From positions 1 through 19,643 of the forward strand of contig NZ_JALXPE010000070.1 of the NCBI RefSeq assembly GCF_025143365.1: 19,643 bases of DNA, given 5' to 3'. Of the stretch, positions 8,580 through 15,831 are shown in pieces. Source of the stretch: Microbacterium sp. p3-SID336 (lineage in GTDB: Bacteria; Actinomycetota; Actinomycetes; Actinomycetales; Microbacteriaceae). The notes below the pieces were generated by a model. The model saw only the letters and a list, made by a program, of their open reading frames with translations. It searched no databases and was not told where the DNA came from. The position numbers and the translations under genes are program-made. Each line of letters opens with the position of its first letter. Positions within the stretch are counted from its first letter, which is position 1.

Positions 8580-9988
8580 GAGAACAATTCTCCCAGACGA
8601 TCGCCGAGATGCCTGAGGCCTACGGAGTTGGATGACTTGACCAGCACCCTGTCGCCGTCGCGCAGCTCGGTCCGGAGGTACTCGAACGCCGCATCCTGGT
8701 CCGGGAGATGGACCGCCTCGCTGTCCCAGGATCCCTCCCCGACGGCGGCGAGATAGAGACGCCGCGCCTCGGGCCCGACGACGACGATGCGCCGGATGTT
8801 GAGCCGCACGGCGAGCAGGCCGATACGGTCGTGCTCCTCGCCCGCGCTCTCGCCCAGTTCGCTCATCGCCCCGAGCACGGCCACGGTCCGCTCGTCCGGG
8901 CCGGTGATCTGCGCGAGGGTGCGCAGCGCCGCCGCCATGGAGTCGGGGCTCGCGTTGTACGCGTCGTTGATGATGCGGACGCGGTCGTTGCCCATCGGCT
9001 GCATGCGCCAGCGCTCGGCGATCTCCACGGTCTCGAGACGGGCGATGGCGTCCGCGGGCGCGACGCCGAGCTCGACGGCAGCCGTGATGGCGGCGAGGGC
9101 GTTGGTCACATGGTGTGCGCCGAGCACACGAAGGCGCAGCGGGAACCGCTCCCCCGCGACCTCGATCACGCAGGAGGTGCCGGATGCCGTCACCTGGATG
9201 TCGTGCGCTCGGACGTCGGCGACGCGCGACTGCCCGAAGCCGACCACGCGGAGCCCGCGGTCGTCGGCCAGCTCGCGCATCGCCCACACCCGGGCGTCGT
9301 CCGCGTTCAGGACGGCCGTGCCCGGCACGCGGGCAGCGGCGACCAGCTCCGCCTTCGCCTTGGCCGTGGCCTCGATCCCGCCGAATCCGCCGGCGTGCGC
9401 CATGCCGACCATGAGAACCACCACCAGGTCGGGTTCGACGAGCCCGGCCAGGCGAGCGATGCTCCCGGGTGCCGCGGCACCGAACTCGCTCACCAGGAAT
9501 CGCGTGTCATGGGTGACGCGCAGCATGGTGACGGGTGCTCCGACCTCGTTGTTGAACGAGTTGATCGGCGCGACGGTCTCGCCCTCATCGGCGAGCATCC
9601 GCGCCAGGAAGTTCTTGGTCGTCGTCTTGCCGTTCGAGCCCGTGATGCCGACGATCCGCAGACCTCCGCCTGCGCGGACGCGCGCGACGACCTCCTGCGC
9701 CAGCTCGCCCAGCGCCGCGACGGCGTCCGGCACGACGATCTGGCTCACCGCCACATCCACCGGGTGCTCGACGATCGCGAGCACGGCGCCCGCCTCGACG
9801 GCTGCACCGACGAAGCGGTGGCCATCCGTCTCCGCTCCGGGCTTGGCCACGAAGATCGAGCCGTCGCGCATCGTGCGCGAATCCGTGTCGACCAGACCGT
9901 CGACCACGGTCTCGGGGGTGTGCTCTCCGGCCACGCGAAGATCACCGCCGACAGCAGCGGTGATCTCAGCGAGCGTCAGGGCGATCAT
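8576..9988 (-). CDS. murF: UDP-MurNAc-tripeptide--D-Ala-D-Ala ligase MurF
   Basis: Cytoplasmic ATP-dependent ligase that adds D-Ala-D-Ala to the UDP-MurNAc-tripeptide, completing the pentapeptide precursor. The 470-residue protein shows the N-terminal MurF-type domain (DTDSRTMRDGSIFVAKPG, about 34-51), the P-loop GITGSNGKTTTK (114-125), EFGAAAPGSIARLAGLVEPD, and the C-domain segments NDAYNASPDSM and AVLGAMSELGE. These identify MurF rather than MurE. The start is ATG with GGAG five bases upstream. It begins 27 nt after ftsI, with no murE between, and overlaps mraY by 4 nt. Confidence 0.96.
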   Translation of the reverse strand: MIALTLAEITAAVGGDLRVAGEHTPETVVDGLVDTDSRTMRDGSIFVAKPGAETDGHRFVGAAVEAGAVLAIVEHPVDVAVSQIVVPDAVAALGELAQEVVARVRAGGGLRIVGITGSNGKTTTKNFLARMLADEGETVAPINSFNNEVGAPVTMLRVTHDTRFLVSEFGAAAPGSIARLAGLVEPDLVVVLMVGMAHAGGFGGIEATAKAKAELVAAARVPGTAVLNADDARVWAMRELADDRGLRVVGFGQSRVADVRAHDIQVTASGTSCVIEVAGERFPLRLRVLGAHHVTNALAAITAAVELGVAPADAIARLETVEIAERWRMQPMGNDRVRIINDAYNASPDSMAAALRTLAQITGPDERTVAVLGAMSELGESAGEEHDRIGLLAVRLNIRRIVVVGPEARRLYLAAVGEGSWDSEAVHLPDQDAAFEYLRTELRDGDRVLVKSSNSVGLRHLGDRLGELFS

Positions 9989-10015
9989 GTCATCTCCATG
10001 CGCGGCTCTCGCCGA

Positions 10016-11785
10016 CTATCCGAACTTGGGGAGGAGCTCGTCCATCGGGACAGAGGACGGCATCACGCGATAGGTCTTCATCACCTGCGTCATCGCCTTC
10101 TGGAAGGCGGATGCGGTGGCCGCGGACGATACAACCTTAGTCGGCTCGTCGAGGGTGACCACGACGACGTACTGCGGATCGTCCACGGGAGCGAAGCCCA
10201 CCATGCTCGTGTAGTACACGCCGGCCTTGTATCCGCCGTTGCCGTCGGAGACCTGCGCGGTGCCGGTCTTGCTCGTGACGCGGTAGCCCGGCACCTGGAT
10301 CCGGTCGGCGTTGCCGCCCTGCACCGCGACGTTCTCCAGCATGCGCGTGAGGTCGGCCGCGGTCTGCGGCGCGATGATCTGCTCGTGCTGCGGCTTCGGC
10401 GCGTCGACCACGGTCCCGTCGGCGCCGGTGCACGACTCCACGAGGGACAGGTCGATCTTCTCGCCGCCGTTCGCGATGGCCTGGTACGCACCGGCGAGCT
10501 GCGGTGCAGTGACGGTGAAGTACTGGCCGAAGGTGGTCGTGTACAGCGACTGGCTGTCCCAGTCGCTGACGGGGTGCAGCAGGCCGGACACCTCGGAGGG
10601 GAAGTCGAGCGTCTTCTCGCCGACCCCGAACTTCTGCAGGTAGTCGTAGCGGACCTCGGGGGCGACCATGGTGCCGAACTTGGAGAGCGCGACGTTGGAC
10701 GAGTCGATCAGACCGCCCGCGAGCGTGTAGTTGTATGCGGGGTGGGTGAAGGCGTCGTTCACGACGGCGCCGTTCGGGAAGGTCTCACGGGAGGAGGCCG
10801 TCACCGTGCTCAGCGGCGTGAGCCCTGCGCCTTCCATCGCTGCTGCGGCGGTGATCGCCTTGAAGGTCGAGCCGGGCTCGAAGTCGCGGTGGAAGATCTG
10901 GCTGTAGCGGGTCTCGGGCGTGGACGAGTCCAAGTCGTTGGGGTCCATCGCGGGCCACTCCGCCGCGGCCCTGATCTTCCCCGTGGCGACCTCGACCACC
11001 GTCACGGTGCCGGCCTTGGCGCCCTGCTTCTGCGCCTCCTCGCCGATCATCTGCTGCAGGTACCACTGCAGGTCGCTGTTGATCGTGAGCTGGACGGTGC
11101 CGCCGTCGACCGCGTCGACCACCTTCTCGCTGCCGGGGATGACGACGCCGTCCTTGCCCTTGCGATAGGTCTCCTCGCCGTCGACCGGGGCGAGGCAGGA
11201 CTCTTCGAGCTGTTCGACGCCCGCCTTGGCCTCTCCGGTGTTGTCGAGGAAGCCGAGCACATTGCCCGCCACGGCGCCGTTCGGGTACACGCGGGTCTCC
11301 CGCGCCTTGAGGGACAGGTAGGAGCCGAGTCCCAGGTCGCGCAGGGCGATGTACTGCTCGGTGTTCAGCCCCTTCTTCAGCGGCGCGTACTGGCTGTCGG
11401 GGTTCTCGGCGAGGGCGTTCGCGACGAGCGCGCGCACCTCGTCGCCCGTCTGTCCGGTGATCGCGGCGATCTTCTCGGAGGCCTCGGCCCACGGCAGCGC
11501 CGGGTCCTTCTCCTCGACCAGCATGATCACCTGCGGGCTGAGCTGGGCGTCGTAGACCATCACGCTCGAGGCGAGGACGGTGCCTCCCGCGTCGACGATC
11601 GAGCCGCGCTGGCCCGGGATCGTCGAGCCGGCGCCGATGTGCTCGAGCGACTGCGAGACGTGCTCGTCGGCGCTCACCACCTGGATGTCGATGAGCCGCA
11701 CCACGAAGGCCACCAGGACCGAGAGGATGACCGCCAGGGCGACGACTGTGCGTCGCCGCGATCCGCGCGTGGCTCGTGTCGTCAT
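10016..11785 (-). CDS. ftsI: Septal class B penicillin-binding protein FtsI
   Basis: Membrane-anchored D,D-transpeptidase that cross-links septal peptidoglycan made by FtsW. It has a short cytoplasmic tail, one membrane anchor (about 11-34), a PBP dimerisation domain containing PGQRGSIVDAGG (57-68), and a transpeptidase domain. The catalytic triad motifs are all present: STFK (Ser306 nucleophile, Lys309), SSN (362-364) and KTG (506-508). The length of 589 residues is normal, and no PASTA domain is attached. The ATG start has GGAGAG five bases upstream and follows ftsL after 25 nt. In mycobacterial nomenclature it corresponds to pbpB. The product is probably beta-lactam sensitive, as this family generally is. 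Confidence 0.95.
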   Translation of the reverse strand: MTTRATRGSRRRTVVALAVILSVLVAFVVRLIDIQVVSADEHVSQSLEHIGAGSTIPGQRGSIVDAGGTVLASSVMVYDAQLSPQVIMLVEEKDPALPWAEASEKIAAITGQTGDEVRALVANALAENPDSQYAPLKKGLNTEQYIALRDLGLGSYLSLKARETRVYPNGAVAGNVLGFLDNTGEAKAGVEQLEESCLAPVDGEETYRKGKDGVVIPGSEKVVDAVDGGTVQLTINSDLQWYLQQMIGEEAQKQGAKAGTVTVVEVATGKIRAAAEWPAMDPNDLDSSTPETRYSQIFHRDFEPGSTFKAITAAAAMEGAGLTPLSTVTASSRETFPNGAVVNDAFTHPAYNYTLAGGLIDSSNVALSKFGTMVAPEVRYDYLQKFGVGEKTLDFPSEVSGLLHPVSDWDSQSLYTTTFGQYFTVTAPQLAGAYQAIANGGEKIDLSLVESCTGADGTVVDAPKPQHEQIIAPQTAADLTRMLENVAVQGGNADRIQVPGYRVTSKTGTAQVSDGNGGYKAGVYYTSMVGFAPVDDPQYVVVVTLDEPTKVVSSAATASAFQKAMTQVMKTYRVMPSSVPMDELLPKFG

Positions 11786-11810
11786 GGGATCTCTCCGTCG
11801 ATCGGGGCGG

Positions 11811-12386
11811 TCAGTGGGTGGTCGGGCTGGGGAGTCCGTCGGTGATGGCCGGCGGCAGGTCCTGCACGGGCGGAGTGACGCCGTCGACCGCCTCGGCGTC
11901 CTCTTGCGGGGGAGGTGCGTTCTCGGTGACGAGCACGTTGCCGACCGCGGCGGATCCGTTGGGGTCGACCGTGGAGTTCCAGTCGGCGCCCGCCCCCGTC
12001 CCGAACACGGCGCCGTCGCTGAGGCGCAGGTACGACGGCGCTCCGGCGACGACCATCCCGAGCGCTGCCGCGCTGCTGGCCAGCACCTGCGGAGAGCTCA
12101 GGCCGGTGAGCTCCTCCTGCAGCGCGTGGGTGCGGAGGTCGAGCTCGCGCTGCTGCGAGGTGAGCCCGGCGAGGGTGAAGGAGTCCTGGGTGATCGCCAG
12201 CGACAGGCCGACCTGGGCCGCCCCGATCGCGAGCGCACCTGACAGGGCGACGAGTGCGTACGCGAGCTTCGGCTTGCGGCGCGGCGCCGGGCGCGTGACC
12301 GGCTGCAGGCGGCGCTGCGGCGCACGCTCCGGAGCAGCGGGCTGGACTGGCTGGACCGGCGTGCGTACTGCGGCGTTCATGCTCAT
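11811..12386 (-). CDS. ftsL: FtsL-like small divisome membrane protein
   Basis: A 191-residue bitopic membrane protein at the position of ftsL (mycobacterial Rv2164c) between rsmH and ftsI. It has a Pro/Arg/Gln-rich cytoplasmic segment (1-40), one membrane helix (about 41-65, [20 protein letters not shown]), then a short coiled-coil-like region with [21 protein letters not shown] (about 78-98), as expected for FtsL pairing with FtsB. A low-complexity Pro/Asp tail follows. Identity rests mainly on position and topology, since FtsL is poorly conserved. The ATG overlaps the rsmH stop as ATGA. A second in-frame ATG two codons later is an alternative start. Confidence 0.85.
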   Translation of the reverse strand: MSMNAAVRTPVQPVQPAAPERAPQRRLQPVTRPAPRRKPKLAYALVALSGALAIGAAQVGLSLAITQDSFTLAGLTSQQRELDLRTHALQEELTGLSSPQVLASSAAALGMVVAGAPSYLRLSDGAVFGTGAGADWNSTVDPNGSAAVGNVLVTENAPPPQEDAEAVDGVTPPVQDLPPAITDGLPSPTTH

Positions 12387-13321
12387 GCGCTCTCCCGCAC
12401 CTTCTCAGCGGCGCGCAGACGCACCGGGATCGCACGCGGGTTGCGTGCGCGTTCTTCTTCGTCGGCGAGTTCCGCGCCCTTGGTGAGGATGCGGAATCGC
12501 GGCGCGTGCTCCGGCAGTTCGACCGGGAGGCCGGCGGGAGCGGTGGACGAGGACGCGGCGGTGAAGGCCTGCTTCACGAGCCGGTCCTCCAGGGACTGGT
12601 AGGACATCACGACGATGCGCCCGCCGACGGCCAGCGCATCCATCGCCGCGGGGATCGCGTCGGCGAGCACGTTCAGTTCGGCGTTGACCTCGATGCGCAG
12701 CGCCTGGAACACGCGCTTGGCCGGGTGCCCTGCCCGTTGCGCGGCGGCCGGGGTTGCTGCGACGAGGATGTCGACCAGCTGCCCGGACCGCGTGATGGGC
12801 TGCTGCTGCCGGGCGTCGATGATGAACCGGGCGTAGCGTGCGGAGAGCTTCTCCTCGCCGTAGCGCTCGAAGATGCGCCGCAGGTTCCCCTCGCTGTACG
12901 TCGCGATGACGTCGGCGGCGGTGATGCCCTTGGTCTGGTCCATCCGCATGTCCAGCGGAGCGTCTTTGGCGTACGCGAATCCGCGGTCGGCCTCGTCCAG
13001 CTGCAGCGACGAGACGCCCAGGTCGAAGAGGATCCCGGCGGCGCCCTGCGCGTGCAGACCGATCTCGTCGTACACGGTGTGGACCAGGGTGACCCTGTCG
13101 CGGAAACGGGCGAGCCGCTCCCCCGCGATGCGCAGGGCGTCGGTGTCGCGGTCGAGGCCGATCAGGCGGATCTCGGGGAAGCGCTCGAGCAGCGCCTCGG
13201 AGTGGCCGCCCATGCCGAGCGTGGCGTCGACGAGCACGGCTCCGTCCTGCTGGAGGGCGGGGGCGAGGAGCTCGACGCAGCGGTCGAGCAGGACGGGGGT
13301 GTGGATGTCGCGGAGGCTCAT
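12383..13321 (-). CDS. rsmH: 16S rRNA (cytosine-1402-N4)-methyltransferase RsmH (MraW)
   Basis: SAM-dependent methyltransferase that modifies C1402 in the decoding centre of 16S rRNA and is typically encoded just after mraZ. I chose the ATG at 13321 ([12 protein letters not shown]), preceded by GAGAGAG. It gives 312 residues, matching the family. Motifs include HTPVLL (6-11), the SAM-binding loop [11 protein letters not shown] (31-41), [41 protein letters not shown] and [11 protein letters not shown]. The ATGA overlap joins it to ftsL. The 103 nt between mraZ and this gene show no clear hairpin or promoter. Confidence 0.96.
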   Translation of the reverse strand: MSLRDIHTPVLLDRCVELLAPALQQDGAVLVDATLGMGGHSEALLERFPEIRLIGLDRDTDALRIAGERLARFRDRVTLVHTVYDEIGLHAQGAAGILFDLGVSSLQLDEADRGFAYAKDAPLDMRMDQTKGITAADVIATYSEGNLRRIFERYGEEKLSARYARFIIDARQQQPITRSGQLVDILVAATPAAAQRAGHPAKRVFQALRIEVNAELNVLADAIPAAMDALAVGGRIVVMSYQSLEDRLVKQAFTAASSSTAPAGLPVELPEHAPRFRILTKGAELADEEERARNPRAIPVRLRAAEKVRESA

Positions 13322-13424
13322 GATCTCTCTCGGGTCCGACCTTCGGCTCTGATCCCCCTCCGCTTCTCGACCCGGCACCGGGGAAGTGTGTCGGGGCGGG
13401 AGCGGCGGGGCATCACAGCCGTGG

Positions 13425-13856
13425 TCAGAACAGGCCCGGAATCACCTCCTGCTCCAGGTCGGCGTAGGACTCCTCGCCGGCGGCGAGGTAGGCGTTCCAG
13501 CTCTCCGCATCCCAGATCTCGGCGTGGGCGCCGACTCCGGTCACGATGAGCTCCTTCTGAAGGCCTGCGTACTGCCGCAGGTGGGCGGGGATGGTGATGC
13601 GGTTCTGGCTGTCGGGCATCTCCGCACTGGCACCGGAGAGGAACATGCGCATGAAGTCACGCGCCTGCTTGTTCGCGAGCGGGGCCTGACGGATCCGCTC
13701 GTGCATCGCCTCGAACTCGGCCGTGCTGAAGACGTAGAGGCAGCGCTCCTGACCGCGGGTGACGACGATGCCGCCGCCCAAGTCCTCGCGGAACTTCGCG
13801 GGGAGGATGACCCGCCCTTTGTCGTCCAGCTTCGGTGAGTGCGTGCCCAGCAGCAT
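13425..13856 (-). CDS. mraZ: Transcriptional regulator MraZ
   Basis: DNA-binding protein of the SpoVT/AbrB (swapped-hairpin) fold that forms ring oligomers and regulates its own dcw operon in bacteria where it has been studied. The 143 residues contain two tandem AbrB-like units. Each has the signature: [14 protein letters not shown] (11-24) and [13 protein letters not shown] (about 81-93). The ATG start follows a purine-rich leader with GAAGG three bases upstream. It is the first gene of the dcw run. Matching operator-like repeats lie 40-66 nt upstream, with a second inverted array farther away, supporting autoregulation. Confidence 0.96.
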   Translation of the reverse strand: MLLGTHSPKLDDKGRVILPAKFREDLGGGIVVTRGQERCLYVFSTAEFEAMHERIRQAPLANKQARDFMRMFLSGASAEMPDSQNRITIPAHLRQYAGLQKELIVTGVGAHAEIWDAESWNAYLAAGEESYADLEQEVIPGLF

Positions 13857-13896
13857 CGGCCTTCACCCCCTCTCCGTCCGGCCAACTCGAGGTGCG

Positions 13897-13922
13897 CCCC
13901 ACTTTACTCCACTTTCCTCCAC
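13897..13922 (-). promoter_or_regulatory. Proximal MraZ-box array (three repeats, 10-bp period)
   Basis: Reading the minus strand toward mraZ, three boxes occur at an exact 10-bp spacing: GTGGAG (13917-13922), GTGGAG (13907-13912) and GTGGGG (13897-13902), each preceded by AAA, as in AAAGTGGAGG. Tandem short boxes about one helical turn apart are the known layout of MraZ operators (for example TGGGN-N5 repeats in E. coli). The array ends 40 nt before the mraZ start, between the likely promoter and the ribosome binding site. A looser GTGGAT copy sits at 13936-13941. The repeats are directly visible; MraZ binding is inferred. Confidence 0.8.
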
Positions 13923-13939
13923 TTTCCTACGACAAATCC

Positions 13940-13945
13940 ACGATA
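13940..13945 (-). promoter_or_regulatory. Possible mraZ promoter -10 element
   Basis: TATCGT on the minus strand fits the actinobacterial TAnnnT -10 pattern and lies just upstream of the proximal box array. This would place transcription start near 13933, with the boxes at about +10 to +36. No convincing -35 element is visible at the right distance, so the call is tentative. Confidence 0.3.
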
Positions 13946-13994
13946 GCGCCGCGACGGCGCGACTCCAGCCGCCCGAGTTCCGCGGAATGGCGCG

Positions 13995-14042
13995 GTGGAG
14001 CGAAGTGGAGCGCCAGTGGAGGGCGAGTGGAGGGGCGGGGAG
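13995..14042 (+). promoter_or_regulatory. Distal inverted GTGGAG box array (4-5 repeats)
   Basis: On the plus strand four perfect GTGGAG boxes start at 13995, 14005, 14016 and 14027 (spacing 10, 11, 11), followed by a degenerate GGGGAG at 14037. The core is the same as in the proximal MraZ-box array but the orientation is opposite, and the two arrays are about 75 bp apart. No plus-strand gene starts just downstream; the next feature is the terminator of the DUF3040 gene. A second, upstream MraZ binding site is the simplest reading, perhaps for cooperative binding or DNA looping. That function is inferred. Confidence 0.6.
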
Positions 14043-14062
14043 CGATCTGCCCTTAACGCGAA

Positions 14063-14091
14063 GAAGCCCGGATGCTGAGCATCCGGGCTTC
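14063..14091 (-). terminator. Hairpin terminator of the DUF3040 gene
   Basis: A perfect 13-bp stem GAAGCCCGGATGC / GCATCCGGGCTTC with a three-base loop lies 20 nt after the DUF3040 stop. On the minus strand it is followed by only a weak T-rich stretch (TTCGCGTTAAGG), as is usual for intrinsic terminators in high-GC actinobacteria. It insulates the mraZ regulatory region from the gene upstream. Confidence 0.8.
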
Positions 14092-14111
14092 GAGTAGAAG
14101 GAGGGGTGAGG

Positions 14112-14486
14112 TCATCGACCGTCTTGACGGCGGTCCCATCTGTCGTTCATCCGATCCATGAAGGATGAGGAGTCCTGGCGCTTCGCCGCGGAGCGCTGTC
14201 GCGGCTCCACCGGCCCCGTTCGTCGCACGGGCGTCACGGCGAGCATGACTCCGCCGAGCATGGCCGCGAATCCGATGACGCCGACCACGATGCCCCAGAT
14301 GTCGCCGAGGATGACCCCGACGACCAGTCCGCCGACTCCGGCGAGCAGGAGCAGAGCACCATAGACGAGGTTGCGATAGCTGAGCGTTCGGTCGCCGGAC
14401 GGCGCGCTCACCACGTCGGCGTCATTGTGCAGGAGATGGCGTTCCATCTCGTCGAGCAGACGTTGCTCCTGTTCGGAGAGTGGCAT
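14112..14486 (-). CDS. DUF3040 small membrane protein
   Basis: A 124-residue protein that begins MPLSEQEQRLLDEMERHL, the recognisable start of the actinobacterial DUF3040 family. Two closely spaced membrane helices (about 39-60 and 63-84) are followed by a basic, polar C-terminal tail. The function is unknown. Genes of this family sit upstream of mraZ in other actinobacteria, and I believe Rv2169c of M. tuberculosis is the positional counterpart. The start is ATG with a GAGGGGG leader, and a TAGACT -10-like hexamer is present in the 5' region. The gene has its own hairpin terminator and is divergent from the polyprenyl synthase gene. Confidence 0.9.
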   Translation of the reverse strand: MPLSEQEQRLLDEMERHLLHNDADVVSAPSGDRTLSYRNLVYGALLLLAGVGGLVVGVILGDIWGIVVGVIGFAAMLGGVMLAVTPVRRTGPVEPRQRSAAKRQDSSSFMDRMNDRWDRRQDGR

Positions 14487-14547
14487 CTCGTCCCCCTCGG
14501 GTATGGTGCCCTCCAGTCTACGCGCGAGAGGCGCTCGGGGCCAGCGG

Positions 14548-14575
14548 TTCGCCCCCTCCTTCCTTTACGTATGCT
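14548..14575 (+). promoter_or_regulatory. Candidate promoter giving a leaderless polyprenyl synthase mRNA
   Basis: TATGCT at 14570-14575 matches TAnnnT and ends seven bases before the GTG at 14583. A weak -35-like TTCGCC is at 14548-14553 with a 16-bp spacer. This geometry would put transcription start at or next to the start codon, giving a leaderless transcript, a common arrangement in actinobacteria. No ribosome binding site is present at usable spacing. Confidence 0.45.
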
Positions 14576-14582
14576 GGGAGTC

Positions 14583-15671
14583 GTGCCGTCCCCCTCGCCC
14601 GTCCCCGACGCCGTCGCCGCTCGCCTGGACGGGTTCCTCGCACGGATGCGCGCGGAGTCCGCGGACTACGGCCCCGATGGTGCCGCATTCCTCCACGCGG
14701 CCGCCGACACGCTCGTCGGCGGAAAGCGACTGCGTGCCCGTTTCTGCCATGCCGGCTGGCGCGCCGTGGCGCGGTTCCGAGATCGCACCGCCGAAGAGAG
14801 CGCCGCACTCTGGGACCTCTGCGCGGCACTCGAGATCTTCCAGTCGGCAGCGCTCGTGCACGACGACCTCATCGACAACTCCGACACCCGCCGTGGGCGC
14901 CCGGCCGCGCACCGAGCCCTCGAGCACGCGCATCGATCCTCGGGATGGCGCGGCGACGCCCAGGGGTTCGGCCGCGCGGCGGCCATCCTCCTCGGCGACC
15001 TGCTGGTCGCCTGGAGCGACGATCTGCTGGAAAGCTCCATCGGGGCCCATCCGCACGCGCGCGTCGTGCGGTCGGAGTACGCGCGCATGAGGAGGGACGT
15101 GACGACCGGTCAGTACCTCGACATCGCGGAGGAGTCGGCGTGGAGCGCCAACCCGGACCGCGAGCACGCCCAGCGCGCACTGCGGGTGGCCTCCCTCAAA
15201 TCGGCCAGGTACAGCATCGAGCAGCCACTCATCCTCGGTGCGGCCTTCGCCGGGGGCGACGAGGACCAGGTGGACGCGCTGCGCCGCTTCGGACACCCTC
15301 TCGGGATGGCGTTCCAGCTGCGCGACGACGTGCTCGGAGTGTTCGGCGACGCGTCGATCACGGGCAAGCCCGCCGGGGACGACCTTCGCGAAGGCAAGCG
15401 CACCGTGCTCGTCGCGCTCACCCGCGAGGCGCTGGACGCCTCGGCGAGGAATGTGCTCGACGAGATGCTCGGTGATCCCGACCTCACCTCGCAGCAGGTG
15501 TCGTCGCTGCAGGCGACCATCACCGACTCGGGCGCTCTGGCCCGAGTGGAGGACATGATCGCGGCATACGCGCACGACGCCGACCGCGCCCTCTCCGGCG
15601 CGCGCCTCGACAACGCGGCCGTGGGTGAGCTGCGAGACCTCGCCCGTGCGGCGACGGTCCGCTCGGCCTGA
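14583..15671 (+). CDS. idsA: Polyprenyl (geranylgeranyl-type) diphosphate synthase
   Basis: Cytoplasmic trans-prenyltransferase that extends an allylic diphosphate with isopentenyl diphosphate, probably feeding quinone, carotenoid or other terpenoid pathways. Starting at the GTG at 14583 it has 362 residues. It carries GGKRLRAR in the substrate-binding loop, the first aspartate-rich motif DDLID (94-98) followed by NSDTRRG, and the second region QLRDDVLGVFGD (about 245-256) followed by TGKPAGDDLREGKRT. Small alanines precede the first motif where short-chain enzymes have aromatic residues, suggesting a C20 or longer product. An ATG at 14571 is an alternative start but lacks a ribosome binding site. 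The position matches idsA2 near mycobacterial pknL. Its last codons lie in a short tandem repeat. Confidence 0.9.
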   Translation: MPSPSPVPDAVAARLDGFLARMRAESADYGPDGAAFLHAAADTLVGGKRLRARFCHAGWRAVARFRDRTAEESAALWDLCAALEIFQSAALVHDDLIDNSDTRRGRPAAHRALEHAHRSSGWRGDAQGFGRAAAILLGDLLVAWSDDLLESSIGAHPHARVVRSEYARMRRDVTTGQYLDIAEESAWSANPDREHAQRALRVASLKSARYSIEQPLILGAAFAGGDEDQVDALRRFGHPLGMAFQLRDDVLGVFGDASITGKPAGDDLREGKRTVLVALTREALDASARNVLDEMLGDPDLTSQQVSSLQATITDSGALARVEDMIAAYAHDADRALSGARLDNAAVGELRDLARAATVRSA

Positions 15672-15766
15672 CGGGCGCACCCCGGCGCGCGCTCGGCTTG
15701 ACAGGCACCCCCGACATCCGCTCGGTTTGACGGGCGCCCCGACGTCCGCGCGGCCTGTCGGCGCAC
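15661..15766 (+). repeat. Imperfect tandem repeat (~28-30 bp, about 3.6 copies)
   Basis: Units starting GCTCGGCCTGACGGGCGC (15661), GCTCGGCTTGACAGGCAC (15691), GCTCGGTTTGACGGGCGC (15720) and a partial GCGCGGCCTGTCGGCGCAC (15748) repeat with periods of 30, 29 and 28 bp. The first copy contains the last codons and stop of the polyprenyl synthase gene, so the array looks like local duplication of the gene end. It fills most of the gap between two converging genes. No standard terminator is evident in this gap, and I cannot assign a function. Confidence 0.75.
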
Positions 15767-15831
15767 GGCAGCGCCGCTGGAGATCGTGCGATGGGCGACC
15801 TGGCTGAACGCCGGAGACGACGCGCGCGTAG

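Noticed and set aside
8580..9287. Upstream extension of mraY by more than 230 residues
   Set aside because: The region is fully coding for MurF in another frame, and the extension lacks any MraY similarity. The GTGA overlap at 8576-8579 marks the real start.
9989..10015. Degraded murE remnant between ftsI and murF
   Set aside because: The 27 nt contain only the murF ribosome binding region and no frame resembling either end of MurE.
8708..11845. A very long open frame on the plus strand opposite ftsI and murF
   Set aside because: It is rich in Arg, His, Asp and Gly with no recognisable domain. It mirrors real genes with complete catalytic motifs on the other strand. GC-rich codon bias keeps antisense frames open.
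13897..14042. CRISPR-like array
   Set aside because: The repeats are only about 6-10 bp with no spacers of 25-40 bp. They fit tandem protein-binding boxes.
15700..15759. GACAGGC/GCCTGTC inverted pair as a terminator of the polyprenyl synthase gene
   Set aside because: The arms are about 46 bases apart and only 7 bp long, and they are a by-product of the imperfect tandem repeat.
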